DNA of 64,000 nucleotides from Vanessa cardui (lineage: Eukaryota > Arthropoda > Insecta > Lepidoptera > Nymphalidae). Below are positions 11,725 through 23,031 of this stretch, one piece after another. The notes below the pieces were generated by a model. That model saw only the letters and a list, made by a program, of their open reading frames with translations. It was not told the origin of the DNA and made no database searches. Every line of letters begins with the position of its first letter. The first letter of the stretch is position 1. Location of the stretch: the NCBI RefSeq assembly GCF_905220365.1, contig NC_061124.1, forward strand, positions 2,501 to 66,500. The letters are read 5' to 3'. The translations under genes and the position numbers were made by a program.

Positions 11725-11875
11725 TATTGAAAAGAGTAACTACTGAGTATCTTGCCGGTTCTTCTTGGTAGAATCTACTTTCCGAACCGGTGGTAACTTA
11801 CTTAAAATAGTTGTTAAATGACGATTCAATGTGCTTGTATAAGGGTACTTGAGTAAAGTATATTATTGATTTTAA
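11725..11875 (+). mobile_element. LINE 3'-UTR remnant with conserved hairpin
   Basis: This contains GCCGGTTCTTC and TTCCGAACCGGTGG (about 11754-11796), whose CCGGTTC and GAACCGG halves can pair. It is followed by a segment ending GAGTAAAGTATATTATTGATTTTA. The arrangement matches the copies at 13081-13262 and 61280-61416. It is the tail of a non-LTR retrotransposon type I know as abundant in Lepidoptera. The coding part is absent, consistent with 5' truncation. Confidence 0.75.
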
Positions 11876-13080
11876 TATATATTTTCTTATTCATATCATC
11901 TTTTATTTCCTTAAACCTTAAATTAAAGAAATAGATGTTATTTTTCGATTATCTTGATATAATATATTAATAATAATATAAACATCTAACACGCTCTACA
12001 CTCATTGACTATCGATTCTGCGGCAGATGTAATCGAGCTAATAATTTTTAATGCTACTTTTTACACTGTGTCGGACACTGCCACTCGCACGCCATTTAAA
12101 GTTAATTTGATTATTATACTACGCTTGGGATGATATTTGGTCTTAGACTATCGTTTGGCCTTTTCCACACAAACATTGAACAGATTCGTACTTAATTAAT
12201 CAATTATATTCGTAACGGCTTTCATTACCAGAGGAATGGATTGCGTCAATAACGTAACCCCATTGACAAATGACCGAAACTCGCTCCCACTGGACTCGGT
12301 TTCATTTTCAGATCATTATAGTCGCACTGTATAATTGTTGTACTATATATACTAGGTATATATCGGCTATAATGCTGTTTCGTAAGTTCAGGCCTTTATT
12401 TAATTCTTCAAAAAACTTACAAAAACAATATTATTTAGCGTAATTTAACAAAACAATGAATTGTTACTTTTAGGTCAGACCCAAATAGTGTTTGTTATAA
12501 TTCTCCTAAAAAAGTAATATTTGACCCATTTATTTTGTGTGTGTTATTGGTAGGACGTGTTGTTTCCAAATATTTATCGAAAGTTACAATGTATCTTTTT
12601 TAACTTTAGAATCAATATAGTCTATAGCCTCTCGCAGTCAGGCTCGGCTCCTATTAGCCGATTTTTACGAGAAAGAAAAGAAAATTCATATATTTCGTTA
12701 ATTGTTATTGTTAATTGTTCTAGGTACTTTATAGATTCATTAAAATCTTATAGAATGGTTTCTAGCTAACTATGACTCATTATGGTCCCTGACATCGAAG
12801 ACTCAGCTCCGCTATACCGCTCGGCTAGTGTATTTTGGTTATTTTCATAGAATTACCTGTTAAATGTCATATGGTATATTACTTACTTCCTTACTTATTT
12901 TTAAACTTTGCCTTGTCGAAAATTCAAATAATTTGAAAACAAAGATTAGTAATACCTATAGGCATATTAATTATTATTCAATACAGGATTATACATAAAG
13001 GCGCCAGATGGCACAGAGCTAATACTTGTTGACTTCTAGGCAGGCTATCTTATATACATACATATATAATTGAATTTGGC
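11876..13080. other. Unique DNA, no gene seen
   Basis: AT-rich, with no supported gene. A TTAC/TTCC simple stretch lies near 12880-12900. A pre-tail segment of the next LINE remnant may begin around 13000. Confidence 0.5.
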
Positions 13081-13262
13081 TAACATAACTTTATATTTGA
13101 AATTTAAAAAAAAACGTAACTACTGAATTTCATGCCGATTCTTTCTGACTAAAATTTACATTCTGAACCGGTGGCAGCTTCACTTAATATAATTTGTAAA
13201 ATGAGGATTGAAAAGTGCTTGTTAAAGCATACTTGAATAAAGTATGTTTTGATTTTGATTAG
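13081..13262 (+). mobile_element. LINE 3'-UTR remnant, second copy
   Basis: Same organisation as 11725-11875: GCCGATTC paired against GAACCGG, then an AT-rich segment and a 3' end in GATTTT units (TTTTGATTTTGATT). One arm of the hairpin has a substitution (GCCGATTC for GCCGGTTC). A run of A precedes it near 13110. No coding sequence remains. Confidence 0.75.
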
Positions 13263-13354
13263 AATTTGTTAGAAATGAGCGATAAAATATGTTCCTCATA
13301 CGGTCTCTCATTGGCGACCCTACTCCGTGGCAGGAAGGTTCAGTTGTTCGATTA

Positions 13355-13425
13355 CCGCGTTGATTGCGGTCCAATTTGTTCATACCCAATTAATTTCTTC
13401 ATTATTGACAACCAAGTAATTTTAT
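13355..13425. promoter_or_regulatory. Duplicated non-coding block, copy A (candidate regulatory element)
   Basis: An ACCGC-GCGGT hairpin is followed by GCGGTCCAATTT, then CCAATTAATTTCT and ATTATTGA. The same order recurs at 20395-20475. It includes a CCAAT box and TAATTA-type homeodomain cores. A regulatory role is inferred only from the conservation between the two copies; it could equally be a transposon family I do not know. Confidence 0.35.
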
Positions 13426-14342
13426 AAGGATAATTTCCTCATTAACTTTAATGAGCTTTTTTGCGCCAATCACTACCATTTTAATTAAATAATGATGTCA
13501 TAAATAATAATTTGCGAACATCAACTAGTACTCTACTATACGTAGTCTGATGCCTGATAACTAAGACCTCAGACACCTGCAGCACTGCAGAACGGTAAGT
13601 TCAAAGATACATTTCGATAAAACTTCGGCTACACAAATGTGTCCTTTAAACCTGAGTCTGAACATTTTAAGAGCCTGTAACTCTGTAACGATGCGCTGAG
13701 GCGGGGATGTTGGGACACGTGCGCTCCGAGGGCGGTTGCGCCGCGAAGAGGTACCAAGTAAAGTAATTTCTCATAAGTTTTAATGAAAGCTCACGTGGTG
13801 GGCAAGCGCTTAGACGAATTATAGCAGCTAATTTTCTCCTCTTAATAGTAGCTTAAGTAGTTTAAGACAAACAAAGTAAAATTATTGTGTAAAAATAACC
13901 TATTGCATTTATAAAATTTATTCAAAAGGTAATTTTTTTACAAACTTTTATAATTTTTTTAAACAAAATTTGTCGTCATATATCTAACGATCCGTAAAAT
14001 TAAGTATTCAATCAAGATTGACACGGCATGAACTAGTTCGTAACACTAAAACCAACAGAGGCACGTCGCTGTCACGTCACGCCGGGAGCAGTTCGCCGAG
14101 TGCCGAAATTAAAGCCGACTTTAAAGTTATCGACTAAGTAAGGACGCCGATGCAGTCGCAGGCTCCGTGCATTACATGCTTAGAATTTCCAGCCATTTCG
14201 TCGACACAACTATAGAAGTATCAATTCAAACGACTCGAAGGTTTCAGTCTGAGGTGTATAGGGTTAGCCATTGTGCAGATAGCAGACCTCACATGCGATA
14301 AGGGTTAAGTTCAGTGATAGTATAAAAAAAAAACTATATAAG
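13426..14342. other. Unique DNA with CpG-rich blocks, no gene seen
   Basis: No supported gene. CpG-rich blocks at about 13695-13750 and 14060-14160 are non-repetitive within the window. Confidence 0.5.
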
Positions 14343-14470
14343 CTAGCATTCTTGCCACCATTCCACGCGGTCAAGATTTATACAGTAACTAGTTTTAGTT
14401 CATATTTGTATATATTTAAGCATTTAATGTTGTTAATTGTTATGTTAATAAAAGTTTTTTATTAATTTGA
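14343..14470 (+). mobile_element. Interspersed repeat F, 3' portion, copy 1
   Basis: GCTAGCATTCTTGCC, GCGGTCAAGATTTATA and TATATATTTAAGCATTTA occur in the same order and spacing at 45300-45380 (plus) and on the minus strand at 23794-23890. The 3' part is AT-rich and ends with ATTAATTTG-like sequence. It is a truncated member of a family whose longer copy (45140-45412) retains coding-like sequence. Confidence 0.7.
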
Positions 14471-16345
14471 AAATGAAAAATGAAAAAATGAAAATTTATT
14501 ACGTTTACGTGTGGGAATCAGGGTGAACGATTTGGTAGTAGAGAAACTAGTCATTTTCATTTCCATATTATGTCTAAATCAAAATACAGCCCACAAAAGT
14601 AATTTAAATCATAGTATAAAATTAAACAAAATTACCTAGAATTAAACCTAAGTTTCGAAGTTTGAAATGGATGCGATTGAAGTTAATTTAGTAACTTTGC
14701 ATAGAGTCGCTGAAACGATGCACTGAATGTATTCGGTCTGATATAACTTTTACTTAATAAAATTTATCCCAGCGAAATATTTTAGAAGTGTATTTTATAA
14801 GAGGTGTAACAGAATGCGCCTCGGAGCGGATATATCGCGTCACGTGTCTGCTCTTTCCGCCAGCGCGGTCCAGTGTGGACCGATTTACTTCTAGTGACTG
14901 GTCGCATTGAGCGTCCGAGATACTACGTGCTACAGGGTGACAGCCCGTTTGAACTGAAGACGATAACGCCGGCGTCTTGAATGGCTCTCGAGAAAACAGT
15001 AAATACCTTTTTGACGCTCGCTGAAACCACGCGGCCAGCATCGCTTGCAGCGATTTATAAAATTTTAATGATGAGAGAAAGTTGTGTAAAATAAAGTTTT
15101 TTAATTCATGGTCATTTTGTTAAGAATTAAAATTGATTATGAAGTTAATATTTTCCGAAGCGCCAATGTCCTCGGTACCTTAATTAATTTAAGTTTAGTG
15201 TAGAGATTTAATAAACCAATAGCTGGGCCGAGTCTGTCCACATAGCGCGAGCTGTACTGAGTAATTTCGCTCTATACTCCGTTGTTTGTTATCAAATTAA
15301 TCCCAATAATCAAGATAAGGTGACAATAGAGCTATCGACGACATCGCGACTATCACACATGACATCCACTGTTTAGATACGAATAATACGTAACGTCTAA
15401 CTTATGTTGAATGCCATTTAATCAGACATTACTGATTGCCACACTTCAAAGTGACTCTCTACGTAATACTAAAGCAGTCATGCCTCGAATCAAACAATCT
15501 TAGTGAGATGAAAAGATAAGGACATATTGAAGATGTAATAAAGTTCGCCTCCGTCATCTCGCGGCCGCACGTCCGCGCCGGACCGGGGTCTACGATATGA
15601 TTATTGCAGCAATATTTCAGAGGATTTTCCTCGTACGAGTTCGAATCTGGAAGGGCTGCTAACTGAATCGCGAACATATTTTAGAGTGATGTGGTCTATT
15701 TCATTGGAGATCTGGAATCACATACATTTGTAGCTTAAAATAATGCTTATATTATTCTGTGATTTGTTCGAGTATTGTTTCGGACGAGGATATCTTTACT
15801 TCTACACACATTTTGAGTGAGAGCCAGGATCGTCCGTCATGACTGTTAAGTATACTAAAGGTGAAAAGCGAAGTCATTGGTCCCAATGTTTAAATAAGCA
15901 ACTAGACTAGAAAAATATTTACTTTCATAATTCATACAATGATTGATTATACAATACTGAATAATACGAATTAGTCAAGAGAGGAACAAAACCCCGCGAC
16001 ACGAGAACCCGCTGATTCACGCTCTCGCCATTATTTGTTCTGGCAAACGATGACAGCTTGTCGATCGCCCGGTATCGTATATCTTACAGAGTCTGCTCAA
16101 ATATACAATCATAACACGAACGAACGAACGAACTCAATGTAAAATTATCAAATCCATTTTTGTGTGACAAATATTGCAAGTTGATTTCTTCGTTTTGTTT
16201 CGCTTCGGCTCCTTCGCCGTAAGCCGATTATTTTTCTAACGGAAACGAGAGATCGAGGATAATGTTCGCCCATTCTTTTTATGATTCGGTGATTGATGGT
16301 TTCAACAACTTTACAATCGAATTACAAATTACTAACTTATTAACT
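14471..16345. other. Unique DNA, no gene seen
   Basis: No supported gene. The longest frames (14754-15041 minus, 95 codons; 15459-15677 minus, 72 codons) lack recognisable motifs. A (GAAC)4-like run lies at about 16119-16132. Confidence 0.5.
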
Positions 16346-16675
16346 TTTTTTTTTGTTATTGTTGTTTGTTTATTATTGTTGTTTGGTTGGCGGACGAGCA
16401 TATGTGCCACCTGATGGTAAGCGGTCACCATCACCAATAGACAATGACGCTGTAATAAATATTAACTATTCTTTACATCGTCAATGTGCCACCAACCTTG
16501 GGAACTAAGATATTATGTCCCTTGTGCCTGTAGTTACACTGGCTCATTCACCTTTCAAACCGGAACACAACAATACTGAGTACTGTTATTTAACGGTAGA
16601 ATATCTGATGAGTGGGTGGTACCTACCCAGTCGGGCTAGCACAAAGCCCTACCACCAAGAAAATACTTTTACCAA
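16346..16675 (-). mobile_element. Lepidopteran-type SINE or LINE tail
   Basis: Read on the minus strand it starts CTTGGTGGTAGGGCTTTGTG (16653-16672), passes TGTGTTCCGGTTTGAAAGGTG and ends in CATCAGGTGGCACATATG followed by CGTCCGCCAACC and a T-rich (A-rich on minus) tract. I recognise this as a very common lepidopteran repeat. Its last 45 bp resemble the 3' end of the LINE remnants at 44694 and 56738. Diverged pieces of the same family appear at about 34830-34872 and possibly 26655-26715. It has no coding capacity. Confidence 0.75.
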
Positions 16676-18002
16676 ATGAGATTTGGATTGAATACGCCAG
16701 TGAATGAACTAAAATACGAGTGCATCAAATGTTTGAAACGGTTTCCGTCAAAATATCTCAATACGACGCTTTGGACACTTTAACTATCAGTGATAGGTTT
16801 TGCGGACTTGTAAAAAATTTTGCTATTGATAAAACTATATTTATCTTTCTACATCTTCGTTGATGATGCCGGGCGTCGCTGGTCTCTGCCAGATGTGAGC
16901 CGCACTGATGGCGCGTCAATCGATGTTTCTCGTTGAACTATAACTCGTGCCAATCACAGCTGGAATGCTCGCGGCATTTCTTCGTCGAGTCGCAATTCCG
17001 ATTTTAACGACGAACCATTTTTTGTCACATAAGCCCCCCGTCGCCAGGGAAGGCAATAAGATGGAGGGAAAATATTTTATAAACGTTCATTCATTTGTTT
17101 TATATAAGATTAAAATGGCTCCAATCATTTCGCGTTGACACGTCATAATGTAACGATCGATCATACAATACAATAAAAAGCGCTAAACTGCTGCGTGCGT
17201 AGCCCGCCTCAGCGCGGAGGACGCGCGCGAGCGACGCTCCAATAAATTGTTGTTCCGCCGCGGATCACTGACGCCCACAGCTCAGCTCTAAATCTCTAAC
17301 TCAATTTTGTATCTAAATGTCTGTCGATTTATTTTCCTTATTTCATGAAAGTTACTTTTATAAATTGTACCGCGCCCACGGCCAGTCCCACGCTGTATAA
17401 AAACTTTAACCACATACTTGACTTTGGACTTGTTATGCAGAGTGGGCGAGCAGTAAGTACTATTCCACGGGAAAATTTGGCTATGTGTATAAGATTAGAT
17501 TCGACATTGCGTAAAATTTGTGTAACCTAAACGAACAAATTTTTATCAAAATGAATTTCAGAACTGACAAACGACTGCGGTCTCATACTTTTCTATTCAA
17601 TCACACGAATTACTCTCGACGGTACTTTCCTTAAGTGCCGGTTGTATGTAGACACTCAGATGTGTCTTCTTTAATGCTTTAACTGACTCAAATATTTATA
17701 AAAAGAAAAAGTCTTCATCAAAAAGATTGAGTAAACATATGACATGATTTCTTTATTTCGTTACATCGGCCTCCTTTTATCCGACGAATCATAAATACAA
17801 TAAAACAAGATCAAATCAAAAAGGAACGCAGAGGAACGAGTGTCAGCTTATCGGTGCTTCGTCAGGGATCCCGGCGACGAGATCAGTGGGATTTACGGAG
17901 CACATCTCTAGTGTGCCGAATGTGTGTGTGAGGCGCTACAAGGAGCGGCGGAACAATACAAACAAACATTCGAGAAATAAATATGTAACTGTATGTATGT
18001 AA

Positions 18003-18036
18003 CGCAATTGCCACTTGGTAACAAGTGGCAATTGCG
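18003..18036. repeat. Perfect 15-bp hairpin with GTAA loop
   Basis: Arms 18003-18017 and 18022-18036 are exact reverse complements (CGCAATTGCCACTTG) around a 4-nt loop. It is too short for a typical miRNA precursor, and no transposon end was recognised beside it. Confidence 0.85.
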
Positions 18037-20394
18037 CCGTAACCGAACATCGTGTGCTACGAAAAATACTAGATTATTAATATTATATGTTGTTGTATTT
18101 CAGATAATATGTAAAACGGACGAGCAGCGCCGCCGGAAACGCGATGCCTCCCTCGACGGTAACCTTCTCGTCAGCGAAATGATCATGTTTAGTATATTAT
18201 TATCATTTTGCCTGTACATATAATATGTATGTATGTATATAATGAAGTTTTATCTTCTATTGAGGGCGGTGTATATTGAATTTAGACGTCAACAGGCCAA
18301 AGTCACAGATTCTATTGTCCTGATAACTGGAGTCGAGGCGACAGAGTGCGAGAAAATTTCAATAAAAGCTTCGGCACTTCATCGCTTCTTTAGGAATCAC
18401 ATAGAGATGCAGATATATCTATTACAATATATAAAAATAACATATTTCCCATTACGCGCTGGATCGAGTTATAACAGTATGCGCTCGTTGTCGGCACGCG
18501 CGTGGAACTTTCTGCCGCACTTATTTACCGTCACCGTCAACACGAGCCCACGCGGTAATTAAATTTCCGCGAGCCGAGCCGCCGCCGCGCTCGCCGAGTG
18601 TCAAATCATACTCATATCCACGAGCGTCCCGGTATCGGCAGGCCTGTGTGCGTGTGTCTGCACAGACCCGCTCGGATTGGAGCAGTTATTATTTGTAGCG
18701 ACCAGCTATGAAGGAAGTTGCATGGAACAAAATATGAGGGTCAGTGTAGTTGTGCAGTAAAAAAGTAATTAAAGCGAAATTGCGGTCCCCGGTGCGGCCG
18801 CCGCGGCGCGAGCGCGTGTCGCTAACTGGATCAAACATGTAACTCTCGCAGCAACTTACTTCGAAACGTAATGCATTCCAGTAACTCAATAAACGCTCGA
18901 CAAAATGCCTGATGTTTCCATTTCTCGCATGTTTAAAGGCGCCAAATGCTGCGTACTTTTGCTCTATTAAGTTAGCAGTTCTATTTCACAGGCAGACAAT
19001 TCGTAATGATTCAACATCTAACATGACAGTAATGTAATAAATAAATCTATTACACACATTCGCGGTGTCGCTACAGATCTCGCAGTTGTTTCCATTCCGA
19101 ATTTATTTCGATACAGTAGTAACGGTTCAATAGGGCATGCAGTAATGAGATGAAAAAAGATCACAGTTCCGAAAAATATGAAAACATCTGCAGACAAATT
19201 GAGTCCAATTACTTTCTTTTCGCGCATCGTTACGCTTTGTATGAAATGTCAAAGAAAACTAGCAGCGACTGTAATAATAGTTCCCAATTTACTTTTATTT
19301 GGAATATAATTTGTTCGGCAATAAAGCTGTACGGCAAACATGATGCCAGTGATACAAGCCATTCGTTAGCGCACCGCAGCCGCCTCGCCCCGTCGCGATG
19401 GGACGCGATTTCAGAATCCGTAATTACTTAAAAGCATCGCGGTCAGTCGCCGGTCGGCTGCTCGCTCGACTGATTTCACATATTTATATCGGAGATTCGA
19501 CATTTTAAGTAAAAAATATTAACAGTTACAGTTTTTCTTTTAATCAATGCTAAGCGCAGTGTCTCCCTTGCAGATGAAATTAGCGAAATTGGCGGAGAAG
19601 ATCATTACAGCATTATAGCAGTACGAAGATAACACAGGAAGTTGCTATAGAGCCGACTTCTCAATAAGATAAGAGTTTGAAAAGCATTCAAATATGATTT
19701 GTTCATTGATGGACTATTTGGTGGCTGAGAAATTTGAGGAGAAACAGGAAGACAGTGTTTTCTAAAATTTTACTTTAATTTATATCAACAAACAATTACT
19801 TTTTCCTTGTCGAACCATTCAAATAATGATATTTTTAAGTGAGCCGCCCTTTGTAATTGTTTATTTAATGAAACTTTAGTCGAAAAAAATCAGCACGGCA
19901 AACATTTCCCCTTCGTAATTTATAGAAGTTGATCGCGCCGCTTAGACAAACACAAGTTTAATTAGTGAGTAGTATTTGCACTCGCCTCCGTCATCAACTG
20001 AGCCTCCTGCCAGGCTGGTCTAACTCCTGTAGCAAACATACTGAGCTCCTCTATCGAATTCATTTCGAATTTAAAAACAAAGCATATACAAGAATTAGTA
20101 ATATGATAACTAGAAGAGAACACTTGTTATTTTAATCATACTCTAACACCGTCAGTTAAATAATAATTTTATATTCACAATGAGTTGTGTACGAATTCAC
20201 TTCGTAGCACCGTCGAAGGAATTTAATTTATAAATTATATTTCGAAAGGTAAAGCATCGATTTATTCCCTCGAGCACGATAGGAGTTCTAGTCGTGTATT
20301 TATTTACAAATATATATTTTTTTAAAGTACGGGGCGCGTCGGCTCTGGCGTCGGGGCGGCTGTCAGGTACGGCGCGGCACGTGGCCTCCGGTGG

Positions 20395-20475
20395 CTGACC
20401 GCAGCTGTAATTTGCGGTCCAATTTATTTATCCAATTAATTTCTGTATTATTGAAGTCCACTCGCATAATTCTGC
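20395..20475. promoter_or_regulatory. Duplicated non-coding block, copy B (candidate regulatory element)
   Basis: A GACCGCA-TGCGGTC hairpin is followed by TGCGGTCCAATTT, CCAATTAATTTCT and ATTATTGA, the same order as at 13355-13425. Spacing differs by one or two bases. It directly follows a CpG-rich block. The function is inferred, not shown. Confidence 0.35.
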
Positions 20476-20870
20476 TCGAGTAATTTTGCAATTAAGTCTA
20501 ATCGTATTGAGGTGTGAAAAGGTTATAAATTTGACTACATAAAGGTATTCGTCGAACAGCGCCACGTATGAACGAGCCGACGCACATTCGTAATGTATGT
20601 CGACGTTAATCAAAGCAATCTACGGAACGGCGCGAGAATCAGACAGAACTTGTATAATGAGGCAATGAATGGCTTTACGGACTCCTAATGGAGCAATTTC
20701 GCAGTTCATTGTGAGCGCCGCCCCGACAGACAGCCGGTTCAGGTTCAATTACGATCATAACGGCTTGCAGTGGAACTTACTGGTGTTTTCTTAAATTTTC
20801 GCGATTATTACACATTTAAATAAAACTAATTATAACGGATGAATCGCGTATATTAATTATTTTTAAACAT

Positions 20871-20910
20871 CCCGACGTTTCGAGCACTTTGCAGTGTTCG
20901 TGGTCACGGG
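20871..20910 (-). ncRNA. Possible degenerate hammerhead-like motif, inverted copy
   Basis: Exact mirror of the segment at 22992-23031 on the other palindrome arm; see that entry for the fold. Confidence 0.3.
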
Positions 20911-20963
20911 TAGACTAAGATGACATTTGTCTATTTGAAGAACAAAGGAAATATTATTAACAA

Positions 20964-21803
20964 CTACCGCCAACGATTTCTCAATTGATATCTTGAGTAA
21001 CGTTCCGGTTGCACGCAGAAGGCACTAACTGTATCTTTAGGTCTTGCAGTCTGTTGGATTTGGGATTTTAAATTTTTAATAAGTGGATCCCAGGTGTTAG
21101 AAAGTCTCCAACCATCTTCTCTATTGAAGTTCGGATGTTTTTGAATTTCAATAGCCTCGCGTATCATTCTAGGAATGAATCTGTGTTCTCTAGCGAGGAT
21201 CTGTGGTTTATTAAATCGGATAAAATGGTTAGGTTTATCCAGAGCATGTTCACAGACTGCAGACTTTGAAGAACGCCTATTTTTGACATCTCCTATATGT
21301 TCCTTGACCCTGGTACCGATGCTTCTCTTTGTTTGGCCTATGTAAGATAAACCACACTCACATTCGAGTTTATATACTCCTGCAGTTTGTAAAGGGATAT
21401 TACTCTTGATAGGTCTCAAGAACTGGCTTACTTTCTTATGAGGCTTGTAAACGGTTTTAATCGAAGCTCGCTTCAAGATGTTGCCAATCCTGTCTGTAAC
21501 TCCTTTCACATATGGTAGAAATGCAGGTTGTCGCTCAACTGTGGGTGGCTTGATACGGCTTCTGCGATGCTGGCGAGGCACGGGCAGCTTGTTCTGATGG
21601 AGTGCAAGCTTGACCTGACGTAGCTCGTCCTCTAGGTGTTCAGCATCGCAGAGATGGTGGGCTCTCTGAAACAAAGATTTGCCAACGGTAGCTAACTGAC
21701 TAGGGTGGTGGTGCGAGTCACCATTGAGGTATTTGTTGGTGTGTGTGGGTTTCCTATAAACTGTGTGACTTAATGTATTATCAGGATTCTTTATCGTGAT
21801 CAT
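20964..21803 (-). pseudogene. Penelope-like GIY-YIG endonuclease segment (inverted copy)
   Basis: An open frame of 279 residues that lacks the RT core. It begins within the thumb-to-linker region (ITIKNPDNTLSH), passes a conserved DSHHHPSQL block and reaches the GIY-YIG endonuclease at about residues 142-175: GVYKLECECG, then LSYIGQTKRSIGTRVKEHI. It ends in a basic tail. The CEC motif just before YIG is typical of Penelope endonucleases. The enzyme nicks target DNA for priming. Over the 236 residues shared with the plus-strand copy I see only one difference (N for D in HFIRFNKPQ). With no RT or start region, it is a fragment. Confidence 0.85.
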
Positions 21804-21981
21804 CAGGTTATTTATTGTGGAATGATGAATTCTATGTACAAGTTGACGGGGTAGCCATGGGTTCTCCAGTATCCCCCGTGGTCGCCGATTTATTCATGGA
21901 AGACCTGGAGGAGAAGGCTCTTCGCTCCGGACCAATAACACCTAGGTTTTATAAACGGTACGTAGATGACACTTTCACAAT
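21804..21981 (+). pseudogene. Penelope-like reverse transcriptase palm fragment, cut by assembly gap
   Basis: About 57 residues are visible from 21815: the block GVAMGSPVSPVVADLFMEDL (fingers/palm) and the catalytic box FYKRYVDDTFT, then the 200-N gap. Both Asp residues of YVDD are intact. Everything upstream of the palm is missing; the fragment abuts the inverted endonuclease arm at about 21803, so the protein is 5'-truncated. After the gap the same element continues as the plus-strand endonuclease. Confidence 0.85.
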
Positions 21982-22181
21982 NNNNNNNNNNNNNNNNNNN
22001 NNNNNNNNNNNNNNNNNNNNNNNNNNNNNNNNNNNNNNNNNNNNNNNNNNNNNNNNNNNNNNNNNNNNNNNNNNNNNNNNNNNNNNNNNNNNNNNNNNNN
22101 NNNNNNNNNNNNNNNNNNNNNNNNNNNNNNNNNNNNNNNNNNNNNNNNNNNNNNNNNNNNNNNNNNNNNNNNNNNNNNNNN
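21982..22181. other. Assembly gap, 200 N
   Basis: Exactly 200 N, a conventional scaffolding size rather than a measured one. Frame translations through it are meaningless. If the left arm beyond 21720 has its partner inside the gap, only about 117 nt of unseen RT sequence would fit a true 200-nt gap. The RT and endonuclease frames on either side are out of phase for a 200-nt spacing, so the size is probably not exact. Confidence 0.99.
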
Positions 22182-22938
22182 TGACTCGCACCACCACCCT
22201 AGTCAGTTAGCTACCGTTGGCAAATCTTTGTTTCAGAGAGCCCACCATCTCTGCGATGCTGAACACCTAGAGGACGAGCTACGTCAGGTCAAGCTTGCAC
22301 TCCATCAGAACAAGCTGCCCGTGCCTCGCCAGCATCGCAGAAGCCGTATCAAGCCACCCACAGTTGAGCGACAACCTGCATTTCTACCATATGTGAAAGG
22401 AGTTACAGACAGGATTGGCAACATCTTGAAGCGAGCTTCGATTAAAACCGTTTACAAGCCTCATAAGAAAGTGAGCCAGTTCTTGAGACCTATCAAGAGT
22501 AATATCCCTTTACAAACTGCAGGAGTATATAAACTCGAATGTGAGTGTGGTTTATCTTACATAGGCCAAACAAAGAGAAGCATCGGTACCAGGGTCAAGG
22601 AACATATAGGAGATGTCAAAAATAGGCGTTCTTCAAAGTCTGCAGTCTGTGAACATGCTCTGGATAAACCTAACCATTTTATCCGATTTGATAAACCACA
22701 GATCCTCGCTAGAGAACACAGATTCATTCCTAGAATGATACGCGAGGCTATTGAAATTCAAAAACATCCGAACTTCAATAGAGAAGATGGTTGGAGACTT
22801 TCTAACACCTGGGATCCACTTATTAAAAATTTAAAATCCCAAATCCAACAGACTGCAAGACCTAAAGATACAGTTAGTGCCTTCTGCGTGCAACCGGAAC
22901 GTTACTCAAGATATCAATTGAGAAATCGTTGGCGGTAG
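22182..22938 (+). pseudogene. Penelope-like GIY-YIG endonuclease segment (plus-strand copy)
   Basis: A 236-residue open frame from 22228, extending upstream without stop to the gap edge in the same frame (DSHHHPSQL block at 22183). The GIY-YIG core is GVYKLECECG plus LSYIGQTKRSIG (about residues 99-125), followed by a conserved Arg and EHI, and the frame stops at 22936-22938 after a basic YQLRNRWR tail. It belongs to the same element as the RT fragment at 21804-21981, with the gap between them. The element's 3' non-coding terminus follows (22939-23087). Confidence 0.85.
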
Positions 22939-22991
22939 TTGTTAATAATATTTCCTTTGTTCTTCAAATAGACAAATGTCATCTTAGTCTA

Positions 22992-23031
22992 CCCGTGACC
23001 ACGAACACTGCAAAGTGCTCGAAACGTCGGG
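22992..23031 (+). ncRNA. Possible degenerate hammerhead-like motif in Penelope terminus
   Basis: The 40-nt segment runs from CCC to GGG (a possible stem I). Inside lie GTGACCA (where a hammerhead has CUGANGA), an internal stem CAC-GTG around TGCAAA, then CTCGAAAC and GTC. Hammerhead motifs that may act as dimers have been reported in Penelope terminal repeats. Here core position 3 is G instead of C and position 8 is C instead of G, and the closing stem II pair is poor. The same block recurs in the solo unit at 41150-41282. Similarity by eye only. Confidence 0.3.

Larger units (their letters stand above)
16676..20789. other. Unique DNA with CpG-rich blocks, no gene seen
   Basis: No supported gene in this 4.1-kb stretch. 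The longest frame (18233-18562 plus, 109 codons) has no motif. CpG-rich blocks at about 17190-17290, 18480-18600, 18780-18820 and 20320-20400 lie in AT-rich DNA. A perfect hairpin at 18003-18036 and the block at 20395-20475 are listed separately. Confidence 0.5.

Noticed and set aside
18233..18562. 109-codon frame as a gene
   Set aside because: No motif, no repeat of codon pattern, AT-driven start; fits chance in a 64-kb window.
21949..22210. Frames translated through the N block
   Set aside because: They consist of unknown residues across an assembly gap.
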